A stretch of DNA of 64,000 nucleotides from Botrytis cinerea B05.10 (Eukaryota > Ascomycota > Leotiomycetes > Helotiales > Sclerotiniaceae): positions 434,001 to 498,000 of the forward strand of contig NC_037312.1 in assembly GCF_000143535.2 (NCBI RefSeq). The letters run 5' to 3'. This document shows, one piece after another, positions 11,061-24,607 of this stretch. Position 1 is the first letter of the stretch; each line of letters begins with the position of its first letter. A program made the position numbers and the translations under genes. A model generated the notes under the pieces. The model made no database searches. It saw only the letters and a list, made by a program, of their open reading frames with translations, and had not been told where the DNA came from.

Positions 11061-13138
11061 TCACTTCAGCTGAGTCCCTAAAACAGTTAGAATTATTGGT
11101 TATGACACGAAAAATTGGCCGAACTCACTATGATCATCCACTTTCGACTCATCCATTCTACTATCGTTATTCTCATCAGCAGCCTCTCCTTCATCCCCTT
11201 TCTTCTTTGAGGAAAACAAGGAGCCAAATGTCCATACAGAACCCTTCTTGCTTTCTGTTCTCACATCATCATCAGCATCAATGGTTACGGATTCGCTTGC
11301 TTCTTCCTCCTCCACTGGTGCACCAGTCTCTGTTTTCTCGGCTTTCTTCGAGCTCCAGAAAGAGCTAACTCCTTTGGATGCGAAAGTGGGAATAGCTGCT
11401 CCGGCCTTCAAACCTGTTGAAGCTGCGCCAGTAAGACCAGATCCTGCAGCAGATGCGTACTCAGATACACCGGACCCTGCTTTTTGAGAGATTCGGTAAA
11501 GACTCTGAAGATATGATTCTCGCTGCTTTGTATCGAGGTCATTTTCTTGGATATCTGGTAGTGGAATCGAGGCAGCGGCAGCCACAATATCAAGAGGTGA
11601 TTCTCGCACCCCGTCCATGTCTAGATTTGGAACCGATTCGGAGTCTGTAGCTGTTGCCATCTCACCATCTTCCGTCTGTACATCTGTAGTATCTTTCGCC
11701 GGGATAGCATCTGGAGAAGGTTCTGGCGGTGGTGGTACATCCACGAGTTTGTTGTCGGCTTTGAACCATTCAACAACTAGATCTCTTGCTTGTTCCGACA
11801 TTTCATCATAATTATCGTTGGTTTGTGGTTTGAACATACTCATATGTGCTTGAACTTCATCCTCGACTGCACCATTGACAGTTCGAATAAAGAGCTCGTG
11901 AGACTTTTGTCCTGGAGCAGGTATTGCAGAGAAAGTTCTCTCCGGAACAAAATACCCACCTGTCCAATATCCGTTTTCTCCCAATGAAGTATAGAAATTT
12001 CTGATTCCAACTCCTTCAATCTTGGACAGTCTTTCAAGTCTCTGGACCATCTCTTTTTGTCTCATCAACGCGCCCACAAACTTAAGATGACTTGACAACC
12101 ATGCGAAAGATTGACCGACACTATCTCGATTGATATATGCGAGCCCTTGTCCCAATGCATCGTAGCCTTGCTCCGCTCCATCCTTGATAGAGTTCTTATT
12201 CAGATTCTTGACACCTGAAATAATAGTCTCACGGTTTCTGTATGCCGCCACACCACCAGCTGCAATTGCTCCCACAACACCAGATTTTACTGCAATTCCT
12301 TCCCAGATTTTCCATCCCGGACTTGCAGTTCTGGTTGTAGCTGTCAAAGAGCTTCCTGCTTGTCTGGCGGCTTGTTTTGCAGACATGGTTCCTAAGGACC
12401 TAGCACTGATAAGGCCAGCTGATGCTGCCGACATTATATTCCAGATGTTACTAACCTACATCAAAGTCAGTATTTGTCAGACCGGAAAGATCTCAGATCT
12501 TACTTTATTATATTGTGAAAAAGCACCATAGACAAACATAGAACGAGCGAGACCATTGTAAGGGGTATCGAAAGCAAGGATTCCCTGAATGAGAGGGAAT
12601 ATGACATGGTTAGAGTCCTCGTCTTCTTTATCGTGATGATCATTAAGAATTGAGAAAAGTGCATCAGATGCTACAAAGCCTCTGAATGTAATGTCAGTAA
12701 AGATTCAGGACTAAGGTAATGAAGCTGGTTCTTACCCCATCGAATGTGCAACCAAGATGACTCCAACAGATCTGTCATTTGGTGGCCATGGAGCTTCAGT
12801 CTTCTCTTTTCGAACTTCCATAACCTTTGCTTTCAGCCTATGAAGTTAAGTTAATTAGATCAGTACCCAATAACTCTAGTGATGGCCACATACCATTCAA
12901 GAAATCTGTCGGTACTGTCCAGCAGGTCGCCTCTGGTCTCATATTTCGGATATATAAGAAGTTCAACGTCATCATCTGGTAGCTTATCTGCTACATTTTT
13001 CTGAAGGGTCTATCTCGAAGGTCAATACCTTTATCCAAGCTACAGATCATATTATTGGCTTACTTGAGGGAACGTATAGAAAGTCTCGCCATTACCCTTG
13101 AAGCCATGTATAAAACACAGAAGCAGCGTTCGCTTCAT
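11061..13138 (-). CDS. Alpha/beta hydrolase with long disordered C-terminal tail (about 604 aa)
   Basis: Six exons on the minus strand: 13138-13064, 13009-12894, 12837-12736, 12681-12504, 12455-11129 and 11077-11061. Introns are 48-56 bp; the last is a textbook GTGAGT...TTCTAACTGTTTTAG. The start (MKRTLLLCFIHGFKGNGETF) places the HG oxyanion loop almost at the N-terminus. The nucleophile elbow VAHSMGGFVASD is split by an intron and has Ala in place of the usual first Gly of GHSMG. GILAFDTPYNGLA follows. This matches DUF676/lipase-like serine hydrolases of fungi. After residue 160 a small-residue segment (SGVVGAIAAGGVAAY) could be membrane-associated. The last 200 residues are acidic and disordered. 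The substrate is unknown; the hydrolase fold is well supported by motifs. Confidence 0.85.
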
Positions 13139-13885
13139 TGTAAAGTCGTACGAGCGAATTACTAATAAAATTTGATGGAGAAATCAGCCACGACAGTATG
13201 GGGTTTCCAGTATAAATATGGATATGATCATCTTGCTTCATAGGCGGTTGTGAGGTTGTTAGTGTGAGAAAGCCACTGGAAACCATGGAAGCCGCAAATC
13301 ACCAATTCAGGGTTTTAGACTTTCACATTCACATGCGTTTCTTCATGGGTGATCTCATAAAGTTTATCTATCCTTACCGCCATATACGTCATTTTCAGCT
13401 CGATATACAAGGGACATCGCTGTCGCCCATTTGATGATCATGGATTTTCATGAATAGACGTGGGATGAAATGGAATGTATAGAAAATAAAGTAAAACGTC
13501 GTAATTATCAACGCACGTGACTTTATGATCCTGGCGGGCACGTAAAAGAACAAGACGAGATAAGCTGCATATCAACCAGATTGTTCAAGACTTGTCAACG
13601 TTCTCATTCAAATTCGACATCTGAATCCTATCTTACTAAGGAACATAATTTGGTGCGTCATTTCTTTATTTCGCGTTAAAATCACCAGTAATGAATCCAT
13701 GACAAATATTTTGAACATCATTGTAAATTTTTGCTAAAGTACAGGAAGAACCAAGAGGTCCGCTAAACATTAAAAGATAAAAGAAATTACAGACAGACAT
13801 TTCCAATATCCAAGACCGCTATAAAATACATATACACTTTGAAGTAATCTGTAAAGCAAAATGCTCGTAAAATTCGTCAAATCAT
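13139..13885. other. Intergenic
   Basis: Upstream flank of the hydrolase and 3' flank of the DUF3659 gene. No coding signal is seen. Confidence 0.5.
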
Positions 13886-16800
13886 TTATTTCTTCTTCTT
13901 GCCAGTGATGGAATCAACTACCATTCCAAGTCCAAGACCGTTCAACAGTCCCTTAAGACCAAGACCTCCGAGAAGGTTGTCAAGCAAGCCTCCAAGACCG
14001 AGTCCACTGAGCTGTAAAATTTGTTAGCATTTGTTGAGGAAAGGGGTAAATGAGTTCACGTGATAACATACCAATTTACCAACTAATCCGAGAACACCAC
14101 TCAAAAGCAAGCCGACAGCGGCAAGAATTTGAGCAAGTGGCTCTGAAAGAAGGTTCCATAGAGGGTTGATTTCTTTCTTGGCGTGTGGCATGCCTTCAAT
14201 CTTTCTCTTGGCATTCTCGATGGTCTCAGAGACAGTGCCGGTAAGCTATGAATAATGGTTAGTCAATGTTCATGTAATAAGCGTATCAAGAATAGACAAC
14301 ATACCTCTTTGAGACAATCAGCTAGATGATACTCTGCTGGAGTAGCTTCGTGAGCTGCTGTCTTAGCCTTGGCTTGAGAAGCAAGTCTTCCACCGGGGTC
14401 AAGAGCACGGATAGAGGAGTTAGCCTCAGAAAGGATACGACCACCTTCTTCGATCAATGGCTTGACCTTGTTGACAAGGTCCTCTTCATCAAGATCGTCC
14501 TTTGGTGTACGCTCGGCTTTGTCGATGTGTGAGATGATCTGTTTCAGAACTGGCTTGATCTTGCCAAGAGCATCTTCGACGCAGTAAGTCATCTGACCAC
14601 AGATCTTCTCATCGAGTGCAGCTTCTTCTCTCTTCTTCCTCTCTTCTTCAGTCTCCTCTGGCTCGGCCTCAGGCTCTTCCACCTCTGGTTCTGGTTCTGG
14701 CTCTGGCTCGGCTTCTGGCTCTGGCTCCGGTTCATCTTCAACGATGTCCTCGAGGAGAGTCACGTGCCCGAGTGAGTTACCTTTTTGGTCGACAACATCT
14801 CCATCGTCGTCAATCTTCTTGCCTGTGCAGAGTTTAAGCTCACCAGATGTCAATTTACCAATGACATCACCGTTCTCATCAACAACATTGCCCTCCTTGT
14901 TGACTTTGCGGCCAGACATTGGGCTGACATCCTTCTTGACTTCCTCCTCTTGCCATCTCTCAGCTCTACCAAGCACGTTACCGTTCTTGTCGACAACCTC
15001 GCCATCATCATCGACAGCACGACCGAAGAGAACGTTGGCATCGCCAGAGATCAATCGACCAACGACTTCTCCAGATGAGGTAACAACCTTGCCTTCTTTG
15101 TTGACAGTGCAACCGTCAAAGTCTGTGAAAGGACCTTCCTTCAAACCTTCACGGTCTCCCTCTGGAACAACCTCACACTTTCCAATGATGTCCCCTCCCT
15201 CGTTTCTGACAAAACCTTGCTTATCGCACATTTTACCAGCGAGTTGCTTGATATCACCTTCAACAACGCGACCATAGATCTCTCCAGATTTGTTGACAAC
15301 GTTACCGGCTTTGTTGACACGCTTTCCAGCCAAGGAAGAGTTGTCGACCTCTGGCTCTGGTTCGGCTTCAGGGGCTTCCCATCTCTCAGCCTTACCAAGA
15401 ACGTTGCCGCTAGCAGACAAGATATCTCCATCTGCGTCAACCTTCTTGCCCTTGAGTTTCTTGGCATCACCTTCAATGACCTTGCCAATGACCTCGCCAT
15501 TGTGAACAACATCACCGTTGGACTCAACAGTGGCATCTGGGAAATCCTCGAATGGTGCTGGCTCTTTGAGTTCTTCCTTCTCTGCTTCTGGAATTGGCTC
15601 AGCTTGACCAATCTTCTTTCCGCTGTCACCCCAGATAGCACCGTCCTTGTCACATCGACGACCGATCATGTTTTTCAAAGCACCTTGAATGATGCGACCA
15701 ACAACACGACCAGAGTCATCAGTGACATTTCCGAGCTTGTTTACCTTCTTGTCGAAGAGGACAGAGTAATCTGGTCCTTCAGCCTCTGGCTCTGGCTCTT
15801 CTTCAGTGCGCTCTGCCTTTCCAATGACGTTGCCATTCTTGTCAACGATGTCACCATCCTCATCAACAGTCTTTCCGACCATCTTCTTGACATCACCCTC
15901 AACAACTTGACCAATTACTTGGCCCTCGTAAACGATCTTGCCGGATTTCTCGACAATTGCACCAGCGAAGTCTTCAAATGGTGATGATCCGTTCTCTTCG
16001 GCTTCTGGGAGAGGTTCGGCACGGCCAATTACTTTACCGGTATCGTTGTAGATCTTTCCTTCCTTGTCGCACTTCTTGCCAGCAAGTTTCTTGGCATCAC
16101 CTTCGACAAGTTGACCAACTGGGTTTCCATCACGATCGACAATCTTTCCAGCCTTGTTGACTTTGAGACCCTCGAGAATGGAGACCGGTGGAATGTTGGA
16201 GTCGGCTTCCTCTTTTGCGTCTTCGGCAGTATCTTTAGCCTCATCGGTGGCGCCTTCGACATTTGCTTTAGCTTCGTCTGTTGCACCCTCGAGACCTTCC
16301 TTTCCTTGTTCGACAGCGCCTTCAACACCTTCCTTGGCGCCCTCGCCTTCTGGAACCTGGGATTCGAGATCTGCCTTGGAACCAAGATCGGCCTTGGAGC
16401 CTTCGACCTTGGAGCCAAGCTTGCTTCCTAGTTGGCTAGCGCCTCCTGCGACACCAACGTTCAAGATTTGCTCTCTGACACTCTCTGGAATGGGGAGTTG
16501 ATCAACTGGAAGTAAATCAACTTTTCCAATAATGGTGCCATTCTCTCCGACAAGGTTACCCTCATCATCAACATTGACACCTTTCTTGCCGACCAAAGAT
16601 TTGAGATCGACATCATCCTGAAGTTTGCCAATTGCCTTTTTATCGGCATCGAGAATCTCACCAGACTCTTGGATCTCGAATGGACCCTTGAGTTTGGATT
16701 GTGGGATGATTGGCTCTTCAACTGGATCGGCGTCTGGTTTCGAGACAGCATCTTCGGCTTTGGATTTGGTATCTTTAACTTGGTCTTTGGCACCCTCGGT

Positions 16801-17796
16801 GGCATCTTTAAGATCTGGCTTCTCTCCTTCGAGGCCCGATTTTGCGCTGTCAGCTGGTGACTTTGCACCATCGGCAACCTCTTCTAGAGCATCTTCGGCA
16901 TCATCGATTGGGTCTGCAGATCCGATGATTTGGCCTTCCTTGTCCAAGACATCTCCTTCCTCGTTGACAATGCTGTCCTTGAGTTTTGATGCGTCGATAT
17001 CGGTTTCGTTAACTTTGCCAATGACGTTTCCATCGTCGTCAATGACTTGACCCTTCTCATTAACCTTTCCAGCAGCTTCGGTATCCTCTGCGACTGCACT
17101 GGCCTCTTTGCCAGTGTCCTCAGCAGTCTCCTTGACATCGCCAGCTTTTGATTCGAGAGTGTCCTTGACATCTCCAGCCTTCGATGCGGTGGCTTCCTTA
17201 GCATCTTTAGCCTTTGAGTCGGTGGTTTTCTTAGCATCTCCAGCCTTAGATTCGGTAGTTTCCTTGGCATCTTTGCCAGTCTCTGAAACCTTATCCTTAG
17301 CACTGTCACCTGCCTCGGTGGCCTTCTCTTGGGTACCATTGAGAACACCATCAACTTCCTTCTCATCTGAAGCATGAGAAGCCTTGTCTGTGGCCTCTCC
17401 CACATTACGAGAATCCTCATTTGGATCACGCTCAGTAAGTTCTTCCTCCTCTTCTACTGGAGCTTCCTCGTCATCTTCTTCTCTTCCTTCCTCTTCTCCC
17501 TCTGCAACACCGTTCTCCTCGGTTCCTTCATCATCTTCCTCGTACTCCTCTTGCTCTCCATTGGTGAGGTGATCCTCGTTGTCTGAAATGGCTGATGGAG
17601 CCATTCTTTCTGGAGAATCGGGAGGTTCTGAACGGGTTTGTACTGGCTCTGGTGTTGATGGAGCTTTTGGAACGTTCTTCTTAACACTCTTTGGTGCAGG
17701 TGATTTTGCAGGATTCTTGGTTGGAGTTTTTGGTGTCTTTGATGCGCTCTTGGGAGTTTTCAACGTTTGCTTTGGGGAGGATTCGGTGTCTGTCAT
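13886..17796 (-). CDS. DUF3659 repeat / LEA-like protein (about 1263 aa)
   Basis: Three exons: 17796-14305, 14245-14072 and 14011-13886, with introns of 59-60 bp. I chose the ATG at 17796 (MTDTESSPKQ) over one 23 codons upstream because the extra residues look like leader. Residues 1-130 are Pro/Lys- then Asp/Glu-rich. About residues 165-235 are LEA-like repeats (SKAGDAKKTTDSKAKDAKEA). Two single DUF3659-like units follow. Seven consecutive units then span about residues 540-1017, each built on VNKxGxVVDxxGxxIGk. They alternate between a type with CDKxG and a type with PFxDF plus VDxDGDI. Next comes a Pro-Glu linker, then a helical region with LSEPLAQILAAVGLLLSGVL. A Gly-Leu tail ends GKKKK. 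The role is unknown; disordered stress-protective or structural scaffold roles are typical guesses for such proteins. Confidence 0.85.
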
Positions 17797-19733
17797 TATC
17801 GATTTTTGGGTATCTTTGTAAATGGTAATAATGTTTGTGTTTATAGTATTGTACTGTTTATTCAAAAATAGTGGTCATGCAGAAAAAAAGATAGGCTTCG
17901 TACAGAACCCGTGAGCTCTTCTTGTATTGGAATATCAGACTGCTAATTTCCGGTTTACTTGGAAGCAAAGGAGCTTGGATAGCTTGCCTATGATGTAAGT
18001 ACGTCACAGCTTGGGAGCTATGATGCTGCACAGTATCAGCTTCCAGGCTCTCTACGTCAGCCACTTGGAGCTGATAGATCGAAATGTCTAGGATGGTGAG
18101 CCACACCATGTTGAAATTCCTCGAAGCTGGAAGGCCGCATCTTTCCTGGCAATTTGCGTCATGGCATTGTAGTGGAGGTCGTCACTTGCTCGTCATTGGT
18201 CGGCTTATTTTGTACCACCCCGCGACATTGTCCTCGAAAATCCTGATGCATCGCGAATCGGTAGACTACCTTTGATCGACAATGGATTTGCTAAAAAAAG
18301 TGGTTACACACTTTTTCTTGGTATGGTCAAAAAGCAACCCTGAAAAGATCATGGACTCGTAACCCTGGGGCTCTCCTGAAATCAACATGACATCAAACTA
18401 ATGATGCATGCAATATCTAAGAAGTTCAAAGCTTCCCCCAGTTTTACAACCAAGTAACGGAACTCTACAATCCAGCGAGTTCTAGCCCCGAATGGCCATC
18501 CTAATCGCATCTCCAGGAACCGAATTTTCAATCCTCAGACCGCGTTGTCCCACTCAATAGAGTACGTAAAGTACAAGGAAGGCGAGCTGCAGGAGACATC
18601 TCCCTCGAAGTTCAGACGCCACCAGCATCAAGCCACAAATTTTCTTTTCTTGGTTTGAAAGAGTGTCTCCACTTCTCCATTGGATTCGAGCCCCTGGATC
18701 CACTGAGTATTCTGACACGAAACGGTTAATCGCTCCGTCCTTCATTAGCCACATTGCAAGGAATATTTCCTGTTATCAAAAATGCGTGTCGTGGTTATAA
18801 CCATTAAGACGCGTGCGATATATTAATATCGCGGAGATTACATCACTAGACCAGATTTAGTTGGGCCGTGCCGCGCAAAGCACTCGCCACATGCAGATTG
18901 GTGGGTACTCTTCGGTTAGGCCTTCCCCTTCATTTCGGGTCGAAGCGACAATGTTCTTGTTTTTATAGACTCGACTCGGTAACAGGATTTATGCCTGGAA
19001 ATCATTTTTTGTGATTCTGGTTGGTTACATCATTTGAATTCCTTTTGGATGGGTAAGCACTTTGAAGATTCAAGATTTAGGTGGTGCGTCGTGGGGTGAT
19101 TTATTGGGTGAGCGAGTTTTGCACATGCCTCCTTCCTTCATGATTGCCTTGTTTCTTAGATGAATCTGATTCTCGTATTGTGTCAAATATCTGCGTATTT
19201 CGTGCTTCATTTTCTCTTGTTCATAGTCTCGTGATCTCTCGGCGTAGTTCTTTTTGCAAGGATCACCAAGATCTTTTAAGTCTCTAGATGCAGCGATTCA
19301 AAACTAAATAAAAAATGAATTTTTTTTCAAATGTAGAGGAGCAGTAACAATAATTGGTGTTGAGTGGAGAAGAATACATGGACTTTCCATCATCTTGTTC
19401 ACTGGACTAGAACTAGATCAAGCCCATAATTCCAGCAAGAATGCGAGTTTTAAGTTATTTTAGAAGGTTAGACCAAGACATGAAGATTATCAATCTCTTT
19501 ATTGAGTAAAACGCTAAAGATACATATACATAGATATTCAACGCTGAAATAACACGCTGGCTTTTGAATCACAAATTCCGTGTGCTGAAGTAACTAATGA
19601 AACACAAACTTAAATAACCTAAACCATACCGAACCATCCAAGTACCAATCCATCCATTCTCATTACCACCTGACCTGAAATATCCGTCCATTCCAAAAAA
19701 AAATATTACCCTACCATAACCATAGCGCCGACC
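17797..19733. other. Intergenic, about 1.9 kb
   Basis: Long upstream region of the DUF3659 gene and 3' region of the next minus-strand gene. Short open frames only. I see no RNA gene, transposon ends or repeat arrays. Confidence 0.45.
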
Positions 19734-22483
19734 TCAATTACCAGGTCTCATCATGAACGCAGTAGGAATTCTAATTTGCAAACTAATCCCCTCATTTGTG
19801 CTCTTGACATCCAAGAAAATTTCACTTGGACTACTTGCAGCACCAGCATCTGCATTCTGACCTGATGTTCCGGACATAGATCCTAAAGCTCCAAATGATG
19901 GGCCATCGACTTTTGGTTTCTCAATATTACCGATAGACTGAACTTGATGTGTTGCTCTGGCCTCCAGCTCCTTAGATTTGAAAGAACCAATTGCCTTGCC
20001 TGAAAAGTTGGAAGTAGCTTGGCCAATGACATTTCCTTGGTCATCAAAGAGGTATCCGTCTTTGATAACAGATATACTCTTGCCGACAATGTCATTAATG
20101 TTTGGAATGTTAACTTGAACGTCTTTGGCAGTGTCTGTCGCGCCCTCAGCTTGATCCTTGACTCCATTCACAGCGTCGGTAGCCTTATCAGTGCCAGGGA
20201 TTCCTCCCAATGCACCCTTAGCTTTCTCGCTACTGTCACCTATGGTTTGTTGGACATCATCTGTAAATGGTGAGCCACCCTTGGCATCATCAGTTGAGCC
20301 CTTGACACCATCAAGCTTCTCCTCAGCAGTATCTTTGACATTGCCAAGTTTCTCTTGTGTATCATCTTTGGCACTTCCGACTTTGTCTTTAGCATCTCCG
20401 GCGACTCCGTTAACTTGTGATTTGGTATCGTCAATTTTATCTTTTGCACCATCGGTTGTACTTGAAGCTTTGCCCCTCACATCATCTGCAACACCATTGA
20501 TCTTGTCACCAGCATCTCTATCGAGCTTGGATGCTTCATCTGTTTTGTCTTGTGTAGCTTTTTTGATATCGCCGGTAGCGTTTTCAACATTGTCCTTTGC
20601 CTTTGACGCCAAATCTTGAGCCTTGGAAGTTGCCCCATCAACAGCATTGGTGGCTTGGTCAGCGTCTGGAACTTGTCCAGCAGAACCTTTGACTTTATCA
20701 ACTCCTCCCTCGGTTGCTTTAGATGCTTCATCTCCAACATCTTTGGCTTTGTCAGTTGCGCCAGACGCAGTGTTCTTGGCTTGATCAGCACCAGGTGCAC
20801 TATTGACAGTGTCTTGTGCCTTCTTGGAGCTGTCGTTTGCAACACCATTGACTTGACCTTGACCTTTTTGGGCGGCCTTGGAAGCCTTGCTTAAGAATTT
20901 CTTTGGTCGTTTATCAGCTTCCTTTGCAGGCTCTGGGACCGAGTCTTTTGCGTCTTCGACAGACTTTGTGACTTGTTTGGTAGGCTCAGACTTATTTACC
21001 GACTTGAGGGGCTTGATACTTTCTTTGAAGTCATCTGGGATAGGAGCTGCTGAGGTAATAACATCCGGTTGAACATCAGGAATAGCTTCAGCTAATTCAT
21101 TTTCCTCCTCTTCCTCATCATCGTTCTCATCATCTTCATCATCTCCTTCTTCCTCATCCTCTTCTTCATCACTGACATCTTGTTCCTGGTCATCTTGGAC
21201 ATCCGAAACGTCGTCAACTTCACCCTCATGTTCAAATTGATCTTCATTGTCTTCATCATCTTCCTCACCATCTGCCATTTCGATGCCTTCGTCATGTTCC
21301 TCCTTTTTATCTGCCTTGATTGGTTTTTCCTGTTCAGCCTCAACCTCAGACTCTTCGTTTTCATTCTGAGGTTCTGGCTTGGGTTGGGACTTTTTCGTCT
21401 TTGAGAATTTCTTTGGTCGAGGTGCTTCCTTCTTTTCTACCTTCTCTGCCTCTTCTTTCTCAGCTTCAGGCTCGGCTTCAGATTCTTGCTCTTGCTCTTG
21501 CTCTTCAGGCTCTTCAGGCTCTGGCTTTGGTTCAGGTTTCTTGGTCTTCGAAAACTTCTTTGGTCGAGGTGCTTCCTCCTTTTGTTCTACCTTCTCTGGC
21601 TCTTCCTGTTCAGCTTCAGGTTCGGCTTCAGATTCCTGATCTTGCTCTTCAGGCTCTGGCTTCGGTTCAGATTTCTTGGTTTTCGAAAATTTCTTTGGTC
21701 GAGAGGCCTCCTTCTTTGGCTCAGGCTCTTCCTCCTGCTCAGGCTCATTATCTGCTTCCTCATCGTGCTCTGGTTCGTCTTGTTCAGGCTGAGGCTCTGG
21801 CTCGGATTTCTTAGCCTTTGAGAATTTCTTCGGCTTAGATTTTGGCTTCTCAGGCTGGGGTTCCTCCTTCTCAGATTCATCGTTGTCGTCTTGCTCGCCG
21901 TCTTTCTCTTGTTCTTCCGGTTCAGGAACTGGCTCAGGCTTCTCTACCGGCTTCTTGAATTTCTTAATCTTCGGCTTGCTTTGAGACTTTGGCGCTGGCG
22001 AAGGAGATGTCACTTCAGGGTGTGGTATATTTTTGTCAGCTGGTGGTGTTGCTGGTAGTTTAGGTGCGAATTTCTTGGCCTACGTTGTTTTAATGTTAGC
22101 CTTCTGACTTGAATTGAATATTCTTTCAGCCTTTCTTTCTTCCTCTTGCTTTCCTTCTCATCCCTTTGATAAAGTCTTCCTTTAGGTTGAACCAGAGGTA
22201 AAGGCCAGGAATTTTGTCCAGAAACAAAGAGGAGTATAACAGTAGGCGAAAGAAGCCAGATAAGCCAGAGCAGGAAACTTACTTTGGTGGTAGAGCCCTG
22301 CTTTGCGGATTTCGTTACATCGCTGGTATCTTTTGGAACACTTGCTGTTGGTGTACTTGGAACTGATGGCTTCTCACTAGGTACTGAAGAGGTATCTGCT
22401 TTGGGAGTTGAAGGCTTCTTCTTGATTGGAGTTTTGTTTGTCTTCTTCAAGACTTTCTTGGGAGCTTCTTGTGTGTCTGCCAT
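19734..22483 (-). CDS. K/E/P-rich LEA-like protein with one DUF3659-like unit (about 848 aa)
   Basis: Two exons: 22483-22283 (67 codons, MADTQEAPKKVLKK...) and 22079-19734. The intron of 203 bp has a GTAAGT donor and GGCTAAC branch before CGTAG; it is longer than its neighbours' introns. Exon 2 opens with repeated blocks of PRPKKFSKTKKSEPKPEPEE separated by Glu-rich spacers. An almost pure Asp/Glu region follows. Then come LEA-type amphipathic repeats (DKAKDVGDEASKATEGG, AKDKVGSAKDD). A single DUF3659-like unit near the end reads DGYLFDDQGNVIGQ. The C-terminus (GISLQIRIPTAFMMRPGN) is the only other folded-looking part. It shares repeat style with the DUF3659 gene 2 kb away, in the same orientation. 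Function is unknown; largely disordered. Confidence 0.8.
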
Positions 22484-24607
22484 TTCTTCTATTCTTGCGG
22501 CTGTAGATGATGTGAATTGTATGGAATTTGGATCGTAGCTTGATGTGCGTTGCTTGACTAGAAGCGTCCACTGATAACGAACAATAAAGTGAGGAGACAG
22601 TTTGACGGATGCCTTTCACAGGTATATAGAGGCTTTAGTAGTGTAACACTAAAGTTGAGTGTTGTGTTCATCTTAGTAATTAGATGCGCAAGGAATGATC
22701 TCACTGTCTTCAAAGTGTCCCGAAAACCAAGGCTGGGCCCAACTATGACCCAAGTTCTGATTGGAATACATCATTGCGTCAACTTTACAAGAGCTTACAG
22801 GCTTCCCCAGAGTAGAACAAGGAAGTTTGGCCCCAGAGTGGATGGCTACAGTAACTTGCATCATATACATGCAACCTTGTAGGTTAAGGATGATAATTGG
22901 ACCCAATCCTTCAGCTTACACGCCACAGTATCAAATAGGAGCAATTCTACGGGGGTTATTCAAAGCCCTGTTGTGATGTCCTAGAAATTATCGATCCCTC
23001 TTTGATTTGTCGTTGTTATAAACGTGTCCGATAGGCAAGACAAATTGCGCACCAACCGAAGATATCCAGCTAAGTAGGAATCATAAAGTGTTCGATTGTC
23101 TCAGAGCAAATTTGACAAATCAATGATACATTTCCATGCATAACCTTATTTGACACTTCGATGATTTTGATGTTCCATCGAGATTTGACACATGAAGTAG
23201 CCCACATTTTCTTCATGTGGAACTAGCAAGGATAGTAGTCTGCGGCTATACTTGCACTCATCAGCCACATTTTATGAATAGCAACACGTGAAAAAATGAA
23301 GCTAGAAAAACCGACTTGTCGTCAGTCTTATTAGTGCAACGCCAATCGTCTAAATGTTTCACACGAACGGACAATAAAATCGGAGATATTCACTCTGAAT
23401 TTTTTCAAATGCAAGAATCGGATACCGTACTCAAAATAACAAAGTTTTTGTAAAACAAGTCAAATCGGAGAGATTTCATATGCACAAAAATTCTTGCATT
23501 TGAGTAACATGATACAAAGCGTTAAAAGTCTCCTATTCACATTTTGAGCGTTGTGCAGTGCTACAGCCTACAATTAGAGGGAATAAGTTGGCAATACGAA
23601 GAAGCAATTAGCCATGGTTTTCATAAAGAATGTAGAAAAAGTTGGAAATTCGACAGGGTCCAGCGGTCTCTGGTTTTCAATCCGGATATCTGCCAACTAA
23701 TTTGCTGCATTTTACCTAAGTTGCTTATGTTGGGAGGGAACACAATCTGCAAGCCGCATAATCACGAGATAACAAGAATCCAAGGCCGAGGGCGGGGTGA
23801 AAAAAAGAAAAGTCCAGAGATTCCTTCATTGCGTGAAAACTTCTATGGTGCGTAGAAGCTTTCTTCTAATTACAGCCTTTCTTTGAATTACGTGAAAAAA
23901 GGCGACGGTTCGTGATAGTTTCCAACTAGAGACGAACGGCAGAGCAATTCCGGAGGTTTGATACTAAAAAAACTCGAGACTGCTTTCAAATTCACTGTCG
24001 AAATACTTTGAGACATGACTCAAGTAGTTTTTTTTGACAGCAAAGCTAATTTAGAGGGACTCGTGGAAAAGACGTGTGCCGTTAGGCTAGTACACGCTAT
24101 TGTGATTACGATTCAGGCTAAGAGATTACTGAAGGTTCAGATGGATTGGGGCAAATGGAATGCTGTGATAAAAAAAAATTAGTTCCTGTCGGATAATGCT
24201 ATCGGTATTTCGGTAACATAATGTCTCTACACATCAACAATAATTCCAGCAATCTAACAAGAGTGCAATAACGGTAAAAAAATCTTTGATACTTATTAAC
24301 ATCGTACATCAAGTCACCTCAATTAATATATATCTGTTGACATAATCATCTCAGAAATATTCCATATCAAGATTTTTGATCATTAAATCTAAAAGTACAA
24401 TGCCATTCATTATCATCCAAATATCCCGAACCCCACCACACCCAAAGCACCGCAGCCCGCATCACGAATAGATACAGTAACACCAAAGAAATGTATGAAA
24501 AACTCTCCATGTAACGCATGGTAAATCGAATTGCTTCTAGCAAACATGCTCTCCACTCTACCCAGAACTAAGCAACACGATAGATGTTAGAACGGATAAT
24601 TTTTGCG
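22484..24607. other. Intergenic, about 2.1 kb
   Basis: No coding frame is supported by length, start context or splice sites. AT-rich, with scattered homopolymers. It separates two minus-strand low-complexity genes and may hold regulatory sequence or an unannotated non-coding transcript, but nothing specific can be pointed to. Confidence 0.45.

Noticed and set aside
14326..17821. Many plus-strand frames of 60-255 aa opposite the DUF3659 gene
   Set aside because: They are antisense shadows of a repetitive coding sequence.
20019..21821. Plus-strand Leu/Phe-rich frames opposite the LEA-like gene
   Set aside because: Antisense of Lys/Glu/Pro-rich codons gives Leu/Phe/Ser-rich false frames.
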